DNA of 64,000 nucleotides, taken from NCBI RefSeq assembly GCF_001050375.1, contig NZ_KQ130483.1, forward strand, positions 286,478 through 350,477, read 5' to 3'. Source of the DNA: Catenovulum maritimum. GTDB lineage: Bacteria; Pseudomonadota; Gammaproteobacteria; Enterobacterales; Alteromonadaceae. The notes under the pieces were generated by a model. The model was not told where the DNA came from. It saw only the letters and a list, made by a program, of their open reading frames with translations, and ran no database searches. Below are positions 9,689 to 18,775 of the stretch, one piece after another (positions within the stretch are counted from its first letter, which is position 1; each line of letters begins with the position of its first letter). Both the position numbers and the translations under genes were made by a program.

Positions 9689-10642
9689 GTGCCAGATATG
9701 AAAATTTTCGCCGGAAATGCAACACCGGAATTAGCGCAAAAAATTGCGAGCCGTTTATTTATTAAATTAGGCTCTTGTGTCGTAGGCCGATTCAGTGATG
9801 GTGAAATCAGTGTTCAAGTAAATGAAAATGTTCGTGGTGCTGATGTTTTCATTATTCAATCGACCTGTGCACCGACTAACGATAACTTAATGGAGTTAAT
9901 CGTTATGATCGATGCGCTTCGTCGTGCATCAGCTGGTCGTATTACTGCTGTTATCCCATATTTTGGTTATGCTAGACAAGACAGACGTGTACGCTCTGCT
10001 CGTGTTCCAATCACAGCTAAAGTAGTTGCTGATTTCTTATCAAATGTTGGTGTAGACCGTGTGATGACGGTTGATTTACACGCAGAACAAATTCAAGGCT
10101 TCTTCGACGTTCCTGTAGATAACGTCTTCGGTAGCCCTATTTTACTGGAGCATATGACAGACCAAAATTTTGAAAACCCTGTCATTGTGTCTCCTGACAT
10201 CGGTGGTGTTGTTCGAGCGAGAGCAATTGCTAAGCAGTTCGATGATTGTGATTTAGCTATTATCGATAAGCGTCGTCCAAAAGCGAATATCGCACAAGTT
10301 ATGCATATTATTGGTGATGTCGAAGGCAGAGACTGTATCATTGTTGATGACATGATAGATACGGGTGGCACGCTTTCTAAAGCTGCTTCAGCACTTAAAG
10401 ATAAAGGTGCACGTAAAGTATTTGGTTACGCAACACATGCTGTATTCTCAGGTAATGCCGCGGAAAACATTCGTGATTCATTATTAGATGGCTTAGTTAT
10501 TACTGATTCTATCCCACTTTCCCCTGAAATGGCTAAATTAGAAAAAGTTACTCAATTAACTATGAGTTCTATGCTTGCTGAAGCTATCCGTCGTGTTAGC
10601 AATGAAGAATCTATTTCGGCTATGTTTGAATTATATAACTAA
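9689..10642 (+). CDS. prs: Ribose-phosphate pyrophosphokinase (PRPP synthase)
   Basis: Makes PRPP from ribose-5-phosphate and ATP for purine, pyrimidine, His, Trp and NAD synthesis. Nearly identical to E. coli Prs along its length: [13 protein letters not shown], the ATP-loop [10 protein letters not shown], the regulatory-flexible region around [13 protein letters not shown] and the PRPP motif [13 protein letters not shown]. 317 residues. The start is GTG, with GAGG about 11 nt upstream. It probably has its own promoter (TGCTATAAT at 9601-9609). A perfect 12-bp hairpin follows the stop. Confidence 0.97.
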   Translation: MPDMKIFAGNATPELAQKIASRLFIKLGSCVVGRFSDGEISVQVNENVRGADVFIIQSTCAPTNDNLMELIVMIDALRRASAGRITAVIPYFGYARQDRRVRSARVPITAKVVADFLSNVGVDRVMTVDLHAEQIQGFFDVPVDNVFGSPILLEHMTDQNFENPVIVSPDIGGVVRARAIAKQFDDCDLAIIDKRRPKANIAQVMHIIGDVEGRDCIIVDDMIDTGGTLSKAASALKDKGARKVFGYATHAVFSGNAAENIRDSLLDGLVITDSIPLSPEMAKLEKVTQLTMSSMLAEAIRRVSNEESISAMFELYN

Positions 10643-10656
10643 TCAAGCCGCGATTT

Positions 10657-10683
10657 CCTGATTTACCACTTTGGTAAATCAGG
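10657..10683 (+). terminator. Hairpin after prs
   Basis: Perfect 12-bp stem CCTGATTTACCA with its complement TGGTAAATCAGG and a 3-nt loop, 14 nt after the prs stop. No U-run follows (CTCACCTC), so it may act as an RNA 3' end stabiliser or a weak terminator. The rest of the 313-bp space to the next gene holds repeat copy A and, at 10831-10955, nothing recognised. Confidence 0.5.
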
Positions 10684-10739
10684 ACTCACCTCTCTAAACT
10701 CTCCAAAAAATATTCTTCACCCAAGTAAAATTATATAAG

Positions 10740-10830
10740 TAACCTCAACTCGGGATAAAAACTTGCTTTCTTGAGGGCCTTTTTCCTGATAACTGCGTTG
10801 AATTCGCTAGTAATAGCCAGCTATTACTAG
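10740..10830 (-). repeat. MITE-like repeat family 1, copy A (partial)
   Basis: Starts with the family terminal repeat TAACCTCAACTCGGGATAA, then matches copy C at 32760 almost base for base through the CTTGAGGGCC block and the central dyad CTAGTAATAG/CTATTACTAG. After about 10830 similarity fades and no second terminal repeat is found, so this copy is truncated or decayed. Orientation is given relative to copies B, D and E. It lies between the convergent prs and M23 peptidase genes. Confidence 0.8.
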
Positions 10831-10955
10831 ACTCGTCTTTGAGCTAAAGTCTATTGTAGATTAATCACGATGTATGAGTAATACTCGAATCATTTAACCT
10901 AACATTATCATATGCTTAACTACAATCAAGTAGTAAGGATTAGTGATTAAAGGCT

Positions 10956-11828
10956 TTAAAGGTTACCTTGAGGTTTTACCCAAAAAGCAGGATCAAGTCT
11001 GACTTGAAACCAATTAATGCGCCAGTCTAAATGAGGGCCGGTTGCTCTACCCGACTTGCCAATACGTCCAATTAAATCACCCTGCTTAACTGTTTGGCCG
11101 GCTTCAATTTCGAGTTTAGACAAGTGAATAAAGGTAGATGATATGCCATAGCCATGGTCTAAAATAATGGTTCCACCTGAATAAAACATATCTTGATGTG
11201 CGACACGAATAACACCGTCTGCAGGCGCATAAACTTCAGTACCCGTTTTAGCTGCTATGTCTAATCCAAAGTGCGGCCTTTTCGGTACACCATTGAAAAT
11301 TCTTTGGCTGCCATAAACACCACTTATTCGACCTTTAGCAGGCCAAATAAAAGATTGTAAAAAGGCATGTAAATTAGAGTCTTTATTTCTCGCAAGCCAT
11401 ATTTGTTCGTTTTCTTTGCTGATTCTTTCGGTGACGGATTTAGGTGGAGAAACTGTCTTACTAGGCACACCATTTACTTTATCGGTTTTATATTCCCTGC
11501 CAGCGACATTAAACTGAAATACAAATTGGCCTTTGGGTTTGAGGTTAAACTTAACTGTATGTAAACCGGCATCATCACGACCAAAGCCTAATAAAAACTC
11601 GCCTTGCTCAGTACATCTGGCTTTTTGTTGGTGTTTTTTATAAGTTAAAACGTATTCATCACAATGGCTAACTTGGCCTTTAATAAAGCCACCAGCTTGT
11701 AATACTTGTTGGTGAATAATCAGTGAAGTGTCTGCCGCCGCTGAAATTGCAGCCGCTGGTAAAAAAAATAAAATGCTTATCAGCAGAGATAAACATCTCG
11801 CTGAAGTTTTAGCTGTAGGCAATCGCAC
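10956..11828 (-). CDS. M23 family metallopeptidase (LytM-like)
   Basis: Predicted periplasmic murein endopeptidase or regulator of amidases. After a signal peptide (n-region with Arg and Lys, hydrophobic to about residue 30) there is an N-terminal beta domain and a C-terminal M23 domain with the zinc-ligand motif HFGLD (H186, D190) and FIHLS (H235). The usual HxH motif reads H266-L-D268, so the third zinc ligand is Asp instead of His; activity is therefore uncertain, although I recall GPHLDW in related proteins. I choose the GTG at 11828, as AAGGAG lies 9 nt upstream; an ATG at 11846 would add six residues. It overlaps the pterin-synthase-like gene by 20 nt and is probably coupled to it. Confidence 0.8.
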   Translation of the reverse strand: MRLPTAKTSARCLSLLISILFFLPAAAISAAADTSLIIHQQVLQAGGFIKGQVSHCDEYVLTYKKHQQKARCTEQGEFLLGFGRDDAGLHTVKFNLKPKGQFVFQFNVAGREYKTDKVNGVPSKTVSPPKSVTERISKENEQIWLARNKDSNLHAFLQSFIWPAKGRISGVYGSQRIFNGVPKRPHFGLDIAAKTGTEVYAPADGVIRVAHQDMFYSGGTIILDHGYGISSTFIHLSKLEIEAGQTVKQGDLIGRIGKSGRATGPHLDWRINWFQVRLDPAFWVKPQGNL

Positions 11829-12684
11829 CTTTTGAGACTCCTTCATAGGCCAATACTTTAAATTCGGCTTCTGGTTCCTGTTGTTGCATCACTTCAAGCA
11901 TAAATTCGGCTAAACACTCAACCGTAGAATCTCTATCGATCAAATCCGATATAGCTTTAGGGCAAACTAATTCAAACAAGCCTTGATTAGCAGTATAAGA
12001 GAAGCCGTAATAATTATCCGCTAGGACATTATTCTGTAGACAAAAATCTGTCGATAATTCTTGATTGAGATCTTCTTCGCTACCTAAATAAATATCTTGC
12101 CAGCGCTTTTGCCAATATGACTGCCAATCTTTATCCGCTTGTCCATTTTTAAAGACAGTTACCTTTGATCTATGGCCGTGTACTATCCTTTGACAATTGC
12201 CATCATGCTTTTTCAAGCCGTGACTGTAATGATAATACTCTTGAGTAATATTCTCAGCTCTCAGGGTGATTTCAATGTCTTTAACATTTTCCGGCATATG
12301 ACGCATCACAGTAGAGCGAATCAGCGGTAGTACTTCTTCAATGCTGATATTTTCTGATTGAACAAAACAATAGGCTGAATCAGGCGCTGACATATGGATC
12401 AAATCTAAACTATCCATTTTAAAGGTCACACTGAGCTGGCCATCTTTGCTGTCTTTTTGAATTAACGCTGAAGAATCTTCTGGAATATGTAATTTGTGAT
12501 CAAATTCATCATCTATTATTCGTTTTATTTGGCTTTTTACGACACCAAAATCAAGCACCATATTTTGCTCATTCAATTGACCAATTAATGCAACATCAAC
12601 AATCCAACTCTCGCCAACAATACCTCTTGCTGTGTCTAAGTAGGAAAAATCAATTACGGTTAAATCGTTAACAAACAAATGCAT
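11809..12684 (-). CDS. 6-carboxytetrahydropterin synthase (QueD/PTPS)-like protein, two-part
   Basis: A 291-residue protein, about twice the usual PTPS/QueD size. The N-terminal half carries the second part of the family signature, MVLDFGVVKSQIK (D45) and FDHKL (D62-H63), but no zinc triad. The C-terminal half carries the zinc and nucleophile region, SHGLKKHDGNCQRIVHGH (H155, C164, H169, H171), and the terminal glutamate motif AYEGVSKG (E281), but lacks the DF..LK..DH part. It looks like a tandem duplication in which each half lost different motifs. I start at the ATG at 12684, where similarity begins; an upstream start at 12756 would add a hydrophobic stretch. QueD makes the queuosine/7-deazaguanine precursor; that role here is inferred from family only. 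Confidence 0.65.
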   Translation of the reverse strand: MHLFVNDLTVIDFSYLDTARGIVGESWIVDVALIGQLNEQNMVLDFGVVKSQIKRIIDDEFDHKLHIPEDSSALIQKDSKDGQLSVTFKMDSLDLIHMSAPDSAYCFVQSENISIEEVLPLIRSTVMRHMPENVKDIEITLRAENITQEYYHYSHGLKKHDGNCQRIVHGHRSKVTVFKNGQADKDWQSYWQKRWQDIYLGSEEDLNQELSTDFCLQNNVLADNYYGFSYTANQGLFELVCPKAISDLIDRDSTVECLAEFMLEVMQQQEPEAEFKVLAYEGVSKGAIAYS

Positions 12685-12916
12685 GGTTAAATAATAAATT
12701 ATGAAGAATAGCCCAGCATTATAACCGCTATCTAAATAAATGACAGGGGTAAACACAAAACTAAGATTGTAAATCTATATAACAGCTAGATTGAGTGGAA
12801 ATTTTGTATTTTAGCCGGCTAGCAGACTGATATTAGTTCTACTAGCAGGCTTTATTATTGAAGATTATTTTAGAGCTTTCTGAGCGTAAAACTTGTTACC
12901 CTTATTTTAAGGTCTA

Positions 12917-13507
12917 CTAATCGTCAATATCAGAAATAGGAAAACTAAAGAAAGGCGTGGTAAAGTTATCTGTTCTTACTCTCGCTTTTAATCTGCCTTC
13001 TTGAACAATTTTACCGCTCGCTATCTCCATTAAATAATATTCACATTCGGAAATTCCATGATACATATCTACCGCTAAAATATTAATTGAAGTACTTCTT
13101 TCGGGATCAGAGTAATCCACTAAAGGTATACTTAATCCAGCACTGTCTCTATCTGTGCCTAACGAGGTAAAAAATAATTTGAGTTTATATTTAGCAGGGT
13201 TAACACCCACGTCTATTTTATCTGCTGAAATAAATTCAGAGCCAAATTCTTCGGTTAAAGCAGTAGTAATCTTGGCTTCAGCATATTCTGTGACATGGTT
13301 TTTCAATAGAAAATAACTTTCTACAGTTACTTTTTGATTCGCTAACTCATCTAGCGGCTCGCTTTTAATTTGTTCAGCCATATCCTGAATACTATAGGTG
13401 ACAAGTCGCTGTTCTGTTGAACCTGAATAACGCTCACCTGCTTGTCGAGTTGAGCAAGCAGACACCAACAAACAAAGCAAAGTGGTCAAGATAATATTTC
13501 GGTACAT
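12917..13507 (-). CDS. Lipoprotein of unknown function
   Basis: 196-residue predicted lipoprotein with lipobox LLVSAC (cysteine about 18). The mature region has a segment SIQDMAEQIKSEPL, then a mixed alpha/beta domain, with no family recognised. AAAGGA 6 nt before the ATG at 13507 decides the start; a TTG at 13522 is less likely. No close gene in the same direction: aspC ends 98 nt upstream with its own terminator between, so it is probably a single-gene transcript. Confidence 0.7.
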   Translation of the reverse strand: MYRNIILTTLLCLLVSACSTRQAGERYSGSTEQRLVTYSIQDMAEQIKSEPLDELANQKVTVESYFLLKNHVTEYAEAKITTALTEEFGSEFISADKIDVGVNPAKYKLKLFFTSLGTDRDSAGLSIPLVDYSDPERSTSINILAVDMYHGISECEYYLMEIASGKIVQEGRLKARVRTDNFTTPFFSFPISDIDD

Positions 13508-13520
13508 TTTTATTCCTTTC

Positions 13521-13553
13521 AAAAATAAAAAAGGCTAAAACAAAGTTTTAGCC
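13521..13553 (-). terminator. Rho-independent terminator of the aminotransferase gene
   Basis: On the minus strand GGCTAAAAC, a 3-nt loop and GTTTTAGCC (stem 13533-13541 with 13545-13553) are followed by TTTTTTATTTTT. It lies 52 nt after the aspC stop and just before the downstream lipoprotein start. Confidence 0.85.
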
Positions 13554-13604
13554 TTTTAAATAGCATTCAAATATAAGCCTTAGCTTATATTGTCAGTATT
13601 AAAA

Positions 13605-14795
13605 TTATAATACAGCTGCAACAGCGTCCGCTATGTAATCAACATTCGAGTTAGAAATACCAGCAATGTTGATACGGCTGCTACCAGCCATATAAATTGC
13701 ATATTCATCACGAATTTGTTGTACTTGCTCAGGGTTAATACCTAAGAAAGTAAACATACCATTTTGGTTGTTGATGAAGCTAAAGTCTTTTTCTACGTTA
13801 CGCTCGTGTAATTTATCTACTAATAAAGCACGTAAGTTGCGCATACGACCACACATTTCAGCTAATTCAGTTTTCCACTCAGTTGTTAACGCATCATCTG
13901 CTAATAAAATACCAACTGCTGCACCGCCGTATGAAGGTGGCATTGAATATATTTCACGTGCAATGTTTAACACGTGAGTTAAAGCGATACCCGCTGAAAC
14001 GGGTGTTTCACTAATTGTTGTGATTAAACCAGTACGCTCACGGTATAAGCCAAAGTTTTTAGAACATGAAGTAACAATCAAAGCTTCAGGTACTTTACTG
14101 ACCAATTCACGTACACCGGCAACATCAGTTTCTAAATCAGCACCAAATCCTTGATAAGCGATATCGATGAAAGGTACAAAACCTTTTTCAACCGCTAAAT
14201 CAGCAATTTTAGTCCATAATTCAGGTGTAATGTCTTCTCCAGTTGGGTTATGACAACACCCATGTAGTAACACAACATCGTTTGGACCTAACTCAGCAAG
14301 CGTAGATAACATTTCGTCTGCTTTTAACTTACTATTCGCTTTATCATAATAAGGATAAGCTTCGGTTGCTAAGCCTGTAGATTTAATTAAAGCAACATGG
14401 TTTGCCCAAGTTGGGTCACTCACCCAAATTTTAGCATTTGGATTACCACGTTTAATTAATTCAAAACCTAATTTAAGTGAACCTGTACCACCTGGTGCTT
14501 GAACACTTTCAACACGACCAGAAGTAAGTAAAGGGTTGTTCGCACCTAAAACTAGCTTTTCCATACCATCTAAGAAAGCTTGGTTACCACGAGCTTGAAT
14601 GTATGATTTAGAATCTTCTGAATCTAATAAAATTTGTAACGATTTGCTCACGCTAGTTAGAATTGGCGTATTACCATCTTCGGTTTTATATACACCTACA
14701 CCTAAGTCAACCTTTTTAGGGTTAGTATCTTGACGATAAGCAACGGCAATGCCTAATAACGGATCTGGCGGTAAACTAGTTAATTGTTGAAACAT
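13605..14795 (-). CDS. aspC: Aspartate/aromatic amino acid aminotransferase
   Basis: PLP-dependent class I transaminase of the AspC/TyrB type, exchanging amino groups between aspartate or aromatic amino acids and 2-oxoglutarate. The PLP lysine is K246 in SCSKNFGLYRERTG; LHGCCHNPTGED (about 177-188) and DIAYQGFG carry cofactor contacts, and the C-terminal substrate arginine lies in SSRINIAG. 396 residues as in E. coli AspC. AspC and TyrB cannot be told apart from sequence reading alone, so the symbol is a best guess. Monocistronic, with a clear terminator downstream. Confidence 0.88.
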   Translation of the reverse strand: MFQQLTSLPPDPLLGIAVAYRQDTNPKKVDLGVGVYKTEDGNTPILTSVSKSLQILLDSEDSKSYIQARGNQAFLDGMEKLVLGANNPLLTSGRVESVQAPGGTGSLKLGFELIKRGNPNAKIWVSDPTWANHVALIKSTGLATEAYPYYDKANSKLKADEMLSTLAELGPNDVVLLHGCCHNPTGEDITPELWTKIADLAVEKGFVPFIDIAYQGFGADLETDVAGVRELVSKVPEALIVTSCSKNFGLYRERTGLITTISETPVSAGIALTHVLNIAREIYSMPPSYGGAAVGILLADDALTTEWKTELAEMCGRMRNLRALLVDKLHERNVEKDFSFINNQNGMFTFLGINPEQVQQIRDEYAIYMAGSSRINIAGISNSNVDYIADAVAAVL

Positions 14796-15044
14796 TGGTT
14801 TAGGTTCCTAACTAAAATTAAGCAAAAAATGGAGCAATATAATACAACAGTATTTTGTGACTGAACAGATAATAGACGAGAAAAGATCAATAATTTTTGA
14901 ATTTTTATTCAACAAAACAGAATAAACAGTCATTTAATGCCGATATTTTTGCTAAACCAGTTTAAAAAAATCCAACTTATCACTGAATAAAATTCAAGTT
15001 AATTATTTGACCTCTCGATTATAAAAGACTAGAGTAGCGCCGAA
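14796..15044. other. Intergenic space before the riboswitch, no gene seen
   Basis: Very AT-rich spacer between the divergent aspC and btuB transcription units. It must hold the promoters of both, but I could not pick convincing -35/-10 pairs, and there is no open reading frame or repeat that I can support. Confidence 0.5.
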
Positions 15045-15225
15045 TTTGATAGGTGCTTGTTTCGTACAAGTTAAACGGGAAGTTTGGTGAGTAACAAATC
15101 CAACGCTGCCCCCGCAACGGTGATCGACTAAAAGTAATATAAGCTTAAATGCTAACCACTGTATTGAAAAATATGGGAAGGATATTACCAGAGTAATTCA
15201 GTCGTCAGCCCGGATACCGGCCTAC
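15045..15225 (+). ncRNA. Cobalamin (B12) riboswitch aptamer
   Basis: The conserved blocks of the adenosylcobalamin aptamer are in order: AGGTGC (15051), AAACGGGAA, GGTG, AATCC, the core CGCTGCCCCCGCAACGGTGA, ACCACTGTATT, GGGAAGG, and the B12 box AGCCCGGATACCGGCC (15207-15222). It lies about 95 nt before btuB, whose product imports cobalamin. Such RNAs fold around the vitamin and shut expression when it is plentiful. Confidence 0.95.
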
Positions 15226-15244
15226 AGATAATAATTGATTTATT

Positions 15245-15316
15245 GCGGTGGGCGATAAGTAAAGTGCTTTTGCTATGTATTCATAAAGCATGATACTGCC
15301 CGCCTCTTCTGAGGCC
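15245..15316 (+). promoter_or_regulatory. Riboswitch expression platform sequestering the btuB ribosome-binding site
   Basis: GCCTC (15302-15306) can pair across a TTCT loop with GAGGC (15311-15315), hiding the GAGG ribosome-binding site of btuB. The same GCC (15302-15304) is also part of GCCCGCC (15298-15304), which pairs with GGTGGGC (15247-15253) and closes a long hairpin. The two pairings exclude each other, which is the layout of a translational on/off switch. No U-run terminator is present. Drawn by eye; folding energies not computed. Confidence 0.6.
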
Positions 15317-15318
15317 AA

Positions 15319-17292
15319 ATGAAATATTTACTTCTAATATTCTTCTTATTTTCTAGCTTGAATCTAGCATTCGCTAAAGAGTCAACTGATACAATTGAAA
15401 CCATCGAAGTTAATGGAGAGCAAACTGCCTCTATAAACAATAGCCTAGTGTTCGATAGAAAATCTCTCTTAGCCTTAGGTCAAGATTTAACCAGTGTTCT
15501 ACAAAAAATGGCCGGTGTTCAAATTCGCCAAGTATCAGGCGTAGGTAATCCAATTTCTGTATCAATTCGGGGCTCAACAACCAAACAAGTTCAAATCTAC
15601 TTAGATGGTCAATTACTAAACGACAGTCAATTTGGTAGCTTTGATTTAAATACCTTATCATTAGACCAAGTCGAATCTTTAGAAATAAGTAAAAATGGAA
15701 GTTTAGGTTCGGGTTTAACGCCAATTGGTGGCGTAATTAAAATTAATACTTTAAATCCTAACAAAGACCATAACCGATTAGCTACCTCAATTGGGTCTTT
15801 TGGCTACCATTCCTTATCAACCTCCATGGTCAAAAAATTTAAATCTCACAGTTTACTTGCTGGTTTTGAATTATTGAACGTCGATAATGATTATGAAAGT
15901 CTTCTAAGAGAATATAACAACCCAAATAACTTCTCTGAACAAAAACTGAAAAATAACCAATACCAAAAAACTAATTTTTACTTAAGTGATAACTTCAACC
16001 TCAGTGATCATGCAATTAAATTAAATTTAGATGTGAAACATCAGCAAAAACACTTTGCTAATTACCAAAACAATCACCCAGACAATAGTTCTATGCTAAA
16101 AACCCGTAGTTGGCGCATCGGTGCTGAAGATGACTGGCTGCTTCAGTCGAGTTGGGTAAACTCAATGCAAATGAGCTTGTACATTGAAAATAAATATGAA
16201 GACTATTTTGATCGGCCTGAGGGTATTGAAGAGTTTAGAGGTGAATACCGAACTAAAACGCTAGCAGCAAATTTATCTCCGTCATTTCAATGGGGCCAGA
16301 TTAGTTATGTACCTGCTCTGAATGCCTTAATTGAAAAATATCAATCAACTAGCTATAAAAATAGCGAGACCTTTTACTGTGACCAAAGTTCAAGTGTTAA
16401 GTCAAATTGCGACATTAGTGCAAAACAAGAAAAAATAGTGTTAACGAATAGAATCAATTACCACTCGGCAAATTGGTCAAGTTTTTTTCAGCATTCAAGT
16501 CAATTTGAGTCTAACTCCAATATTGAAACAAATGCATTATCACCAGAAAAAATTGACAGAGACAAAACCTACCATACAACTGAGTTTGGGGTAGCCTACC
16601 AAGCCGAGCAATCTAACTATGTGCTGAATCTACATTCTGCCAGTCGCCCCCCCACTCTATTTGAACTCTTTGGCGACAGAGGCGCTTTTAAAGGTAATAA
16701 AAATTTACAAGACGAAAGATCGGATTCGATTAGTTTTGAATATGATTACCAAACTCAAGCATTCGCTTTTGATTTCGCTTTTTATCATAAAAACCTAACC
16801 AATAGCATAGTCGCTATCTATTATTCATCTGGTGCTGGTCATTACGAAAACGTCAGTGATGCTAAATTACAAGGCGTAGAATCCGGTATTAGCTATAAAC
16901 TTAATGATGCTATCGATATAAGTGCTAGGACAGAACTCCTAAACTCTAATACCAGTTCGGATAAAGTGACCTCTTCAAATGATAGATATTTACCCGGTAT
17001 ATACCACTACAACTTTAACTATCAAATCACATACAAAGCAAGTGATCAGCTGAACTTAACTTGGTCACAGCAGCTAAGAGATAAGCTTTATTATAATAAG
17101 CCTAATAAATTTGATGATGGGCATGACAACAGCTTAAATAACCAAACAGATATTGCTCTTCGTTACCAATATCAAGATTACAAGTTAACAACTACCGTTT
17201 TTAACTTATTTAATAACCACTACCAAGATCTTGCCAACCGCCCTACACAGGGTAGACGCCTGCAACTTACTTTAACCATAGAGAATTTATAA
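15319..17292 (+). CDS. btuB: TonB-dependent vitamin B12 outer membrane receptor
   Basis: Outer-membrane barrel that takes up cobalamin with TonB energy. Signal peptide to about residue 19 (cleavage AFA-K), TonB-box-like DTIETIEV near 24-31, a plug domain with SLLALGQDLTSVLQKM, GVQIRQVSG, VSIRGS and QIYLDGQLLND, then a beta barrel ending in RRLQLTLTIENL. 657 residues, a little longer than E. coli BtuB. The assignment rests on the plug pattern and the cobalamin riboswitch directly upstream. GAGG is 5 nt before the ATG and is part of the switch hairpin. The next gene begins 1 nt after the stop. Confidence 0.9.
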   Translation: MKYLLLIFFLFSSLNLAFAKESTDTIETIEVNGEQTASINNSLVFDRKSLLALGQDLTSVLQKMAGVQIRQVSGVGNPISVSIRGSTTKQVQIYLDGQLLNDSQFGSFDLNTLSLDQVESLEISKNGSLGSGLTPIGGVIKINTLNPNKDHNRLATSIGSFGYHSLSTSMVKKFKSHSLLAGFELLNVDNDYESLLREYNNPNNFSEQKLKNNQYQKTNFYLSDNFNLSDHAIKLNLDVKHQQKHFANYQNNHPDNSSMLKTRSWRIGAEDDWLLQSSWVNSMQMSLYIENKYEDYFDRPEGIEEFRGEYRTKTLAANLSPSFQWGQISYVPALNALIEKYQSTSYKNSETFYCDQSSSVKSNCDISAKQEKIVLTNRINYHSANWSSFFQHSSQFESNSNIETNALSPEKIDRDKTYHTTEFGVAYQAEQSNYVLNLHSASRPPTLFELFGDRGAFKGNKNLQDERSDSISFEYDYQTQAFAFDFAFYHKNLTNSIVAIYYSSGAGHYENVSDAKLQGVESGISYKLNDAIDISARTELLNSNTSSDKVTSSNDRYLPGIYHYNFNYQITYKASDQLNLTWSQQLRDKLYYNKPNKFDDGHDNSLNNQTDIALRYQYQDYKLTTTVFNLFNNHYQDLANRPTQGRRLQLTLTIENL

Positions 17293-17293
17293 T

Positions 17294-18478
17294 ATGCCGT
17301 TTAATTCACTTTTAAAATACGCGCCGTTAGCCGCAACTTTGACTTTAGTCGCTGCTTGTTCGAATGACAATGGCGCATCTGGCCCAATCACAACTGGCGT
17401 TGTGGTGCAAACTGTTGCTGCTGATTACTCAAGCTCAGAAGTTGTTTCGGTTGATTTAACCACAAATACAGTTGAAACCTATTACACTAAAACAGACAGC
17501 GACTATACAATTGATACCTATAGAAATAGTATTTTCCATATCGGAAAAAGAAATTTAGATACTATTACTAAATATAACGCGGCGACAGCGACTACTGCTG
17601 AATATCAATATTCAACCTTAGATTCGCAATCGACCACACAAAACCCATACAAGCTTGCCGTACTAAATAATACGAAGGCATATTTAATACGATATGGCGC
17701 AGAAACAGTTTGGATTGTTAACCCATCAGCTGCCACATACGCTGAGTTCAAACTCGGTGAAATCGACTTATCGGTTTATAACCCAACTGCGGCTAAACAA
17801 GCACCTTCGGCATCAGATGCTAAAATTATCAATGGAAAACTATTCATTAGTTTACAACGATTAGATGAAAACTGGGCTACTCATGATGCCTATGTTGCAG
17901 TATTTGATACCGAGACTGATCTAGAGATTGAAACAAATAGTGATGCAAATGATAACTTTAAAGGTATTAAGTTATCTGGTACAAATCCTCTAGAAAACTC
18001 ACTGACTGTGTACCAAGATAACTTATACATTCATACACATGACGCTTATGACGGCACAATTGACACTAGCTTGATTGAGAGAATCAACGCTAATACCTAC
18101 GAGAGCCAAGTCGTAGTATCAGCAGCAGATGTACAAGGTAACACATCTAGTAATATTTCTGGGGTAGCCATTGTTTCAAATACTGAAGGATATTTAACAG
18201 TAACAGGCTCTGTTTATACACCTAGTTATCATGAAATATCTAGCTTATACAAATTTAACCCAACAACAGGTGAAATCAGCAATACTAAATTAGCTAACTC
18301 TGGTAGTGAAGATATCAATTATATTGCTTTAGATTCATTTGGCCAATTATGGATAGCTGTCGCAAATCCAGATAACCCTGGCTTGGATTTATTAAACACA
18401 GCGACAGGTGAGCTAATTAACCAACGTATCAGCACAGACTTAAATCCTAATACAATTCGATTCTTATCTGCTTTTTAA
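17294..18478 (+). CDS. Propeller-like lipoprotein co-transcribed with btuB
   Basis: 394-residue lipoprotein: lipobox LVAAC (cysteine 22), then repeated segments of the YncE/propeller type such as VVSVDLTTNTVETYY, VAVFDTETDLEIET, LIERINANTYESQVV, LYKFNPTTGEISNTK and LDLLNTATGELINQ, spaced through the protein. It starts 1 nt after btuB and so falls under the same cobalamin riboswitch. Known parallel: BtuG of Bacteroides is a surface propeller lipoprotein that captures cobalamin for BtuB. A BtuG-like or other cobalamin-handling role here is inference from fold type and operon; it could also be a periplasm-facing lipoprotein with another ligand. Confidence 0.75.
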   Translation: MPFNSLLKYAPLAATLTLVAACSNDNGASGPITTGVVVQTVAADYSSSEVVSVDLTTNTVETYYTKTDSDYTIDTYRNSIFHIGKRNLDTITKYNAATATTAEYQYSTLDSQSTTQNPYKLAVLNNTKAYLIRYGAETVWIVNPSAATYAEFKLGEIDLSVYNPTAAKQAPSASDAKIINGKLFISLQRLDENWATHDAYVAVFDTETDLEIETNSDANDNFKGIKLSGTNPLENSLTVYQDNLYIHTHDAYDGTIDTSLIERINANTYESQVVVSAADVQGNTSSNISGVAIVSNTEGYLTVTGSVYTPSYHEISSLYKFNPTTGEISNTKLANSGSEDINYIALDSFGQLWIAVANPDNPGLDLLNTATGELINQRISTDLNPNTIRFLSAF

Positions 18479-18536
18479 GCCCCTACCATTAATTGCTTTA
18501 GTCTTTACTTTTATTAAGTTTAAGACTAAAGCTGAT

Positions 18537-18732
18537 TAACCTTAACTCGAGATAAGAAATTAGCTAATACTATGAAGTTATTTATATTATCCAATTTTTA
18601 TTTATTGAAGGTATTTTTTCATAGAACAAGGGCAATTTGCGTACCTAATAACTGGTTATTACTAGCGAATTCAACGCAATTATCAGGAAAAAGGCCCTCA
18701 AGAAAGAAAGCTGTTATCCTTAGTTGAGATTG
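18537..18732 (+). repeat. MITE-like repeat family 1, copy B
   Basis: 196 bp starting TAACCTTAACTCGAGATAA and ending with a degraded inverted copy (TTATCCTTAGTTGAGATTG). The inside contains TATTTTTTC, GTTATTACTAGCGAATTC, ATTATCAGGAAAAAGGCCC and TCAAGAAAG, matching the reverse complement of copy C. It fills most of the 297-bp space between the convergent lipoprotein and VOC genes; no gene is supported there. Confidence 0.88.
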
Positions 18733-18775
18733 TTTACCAATAAGTTGTTGAACTTGATTCAAAATGCTTTTCAAC

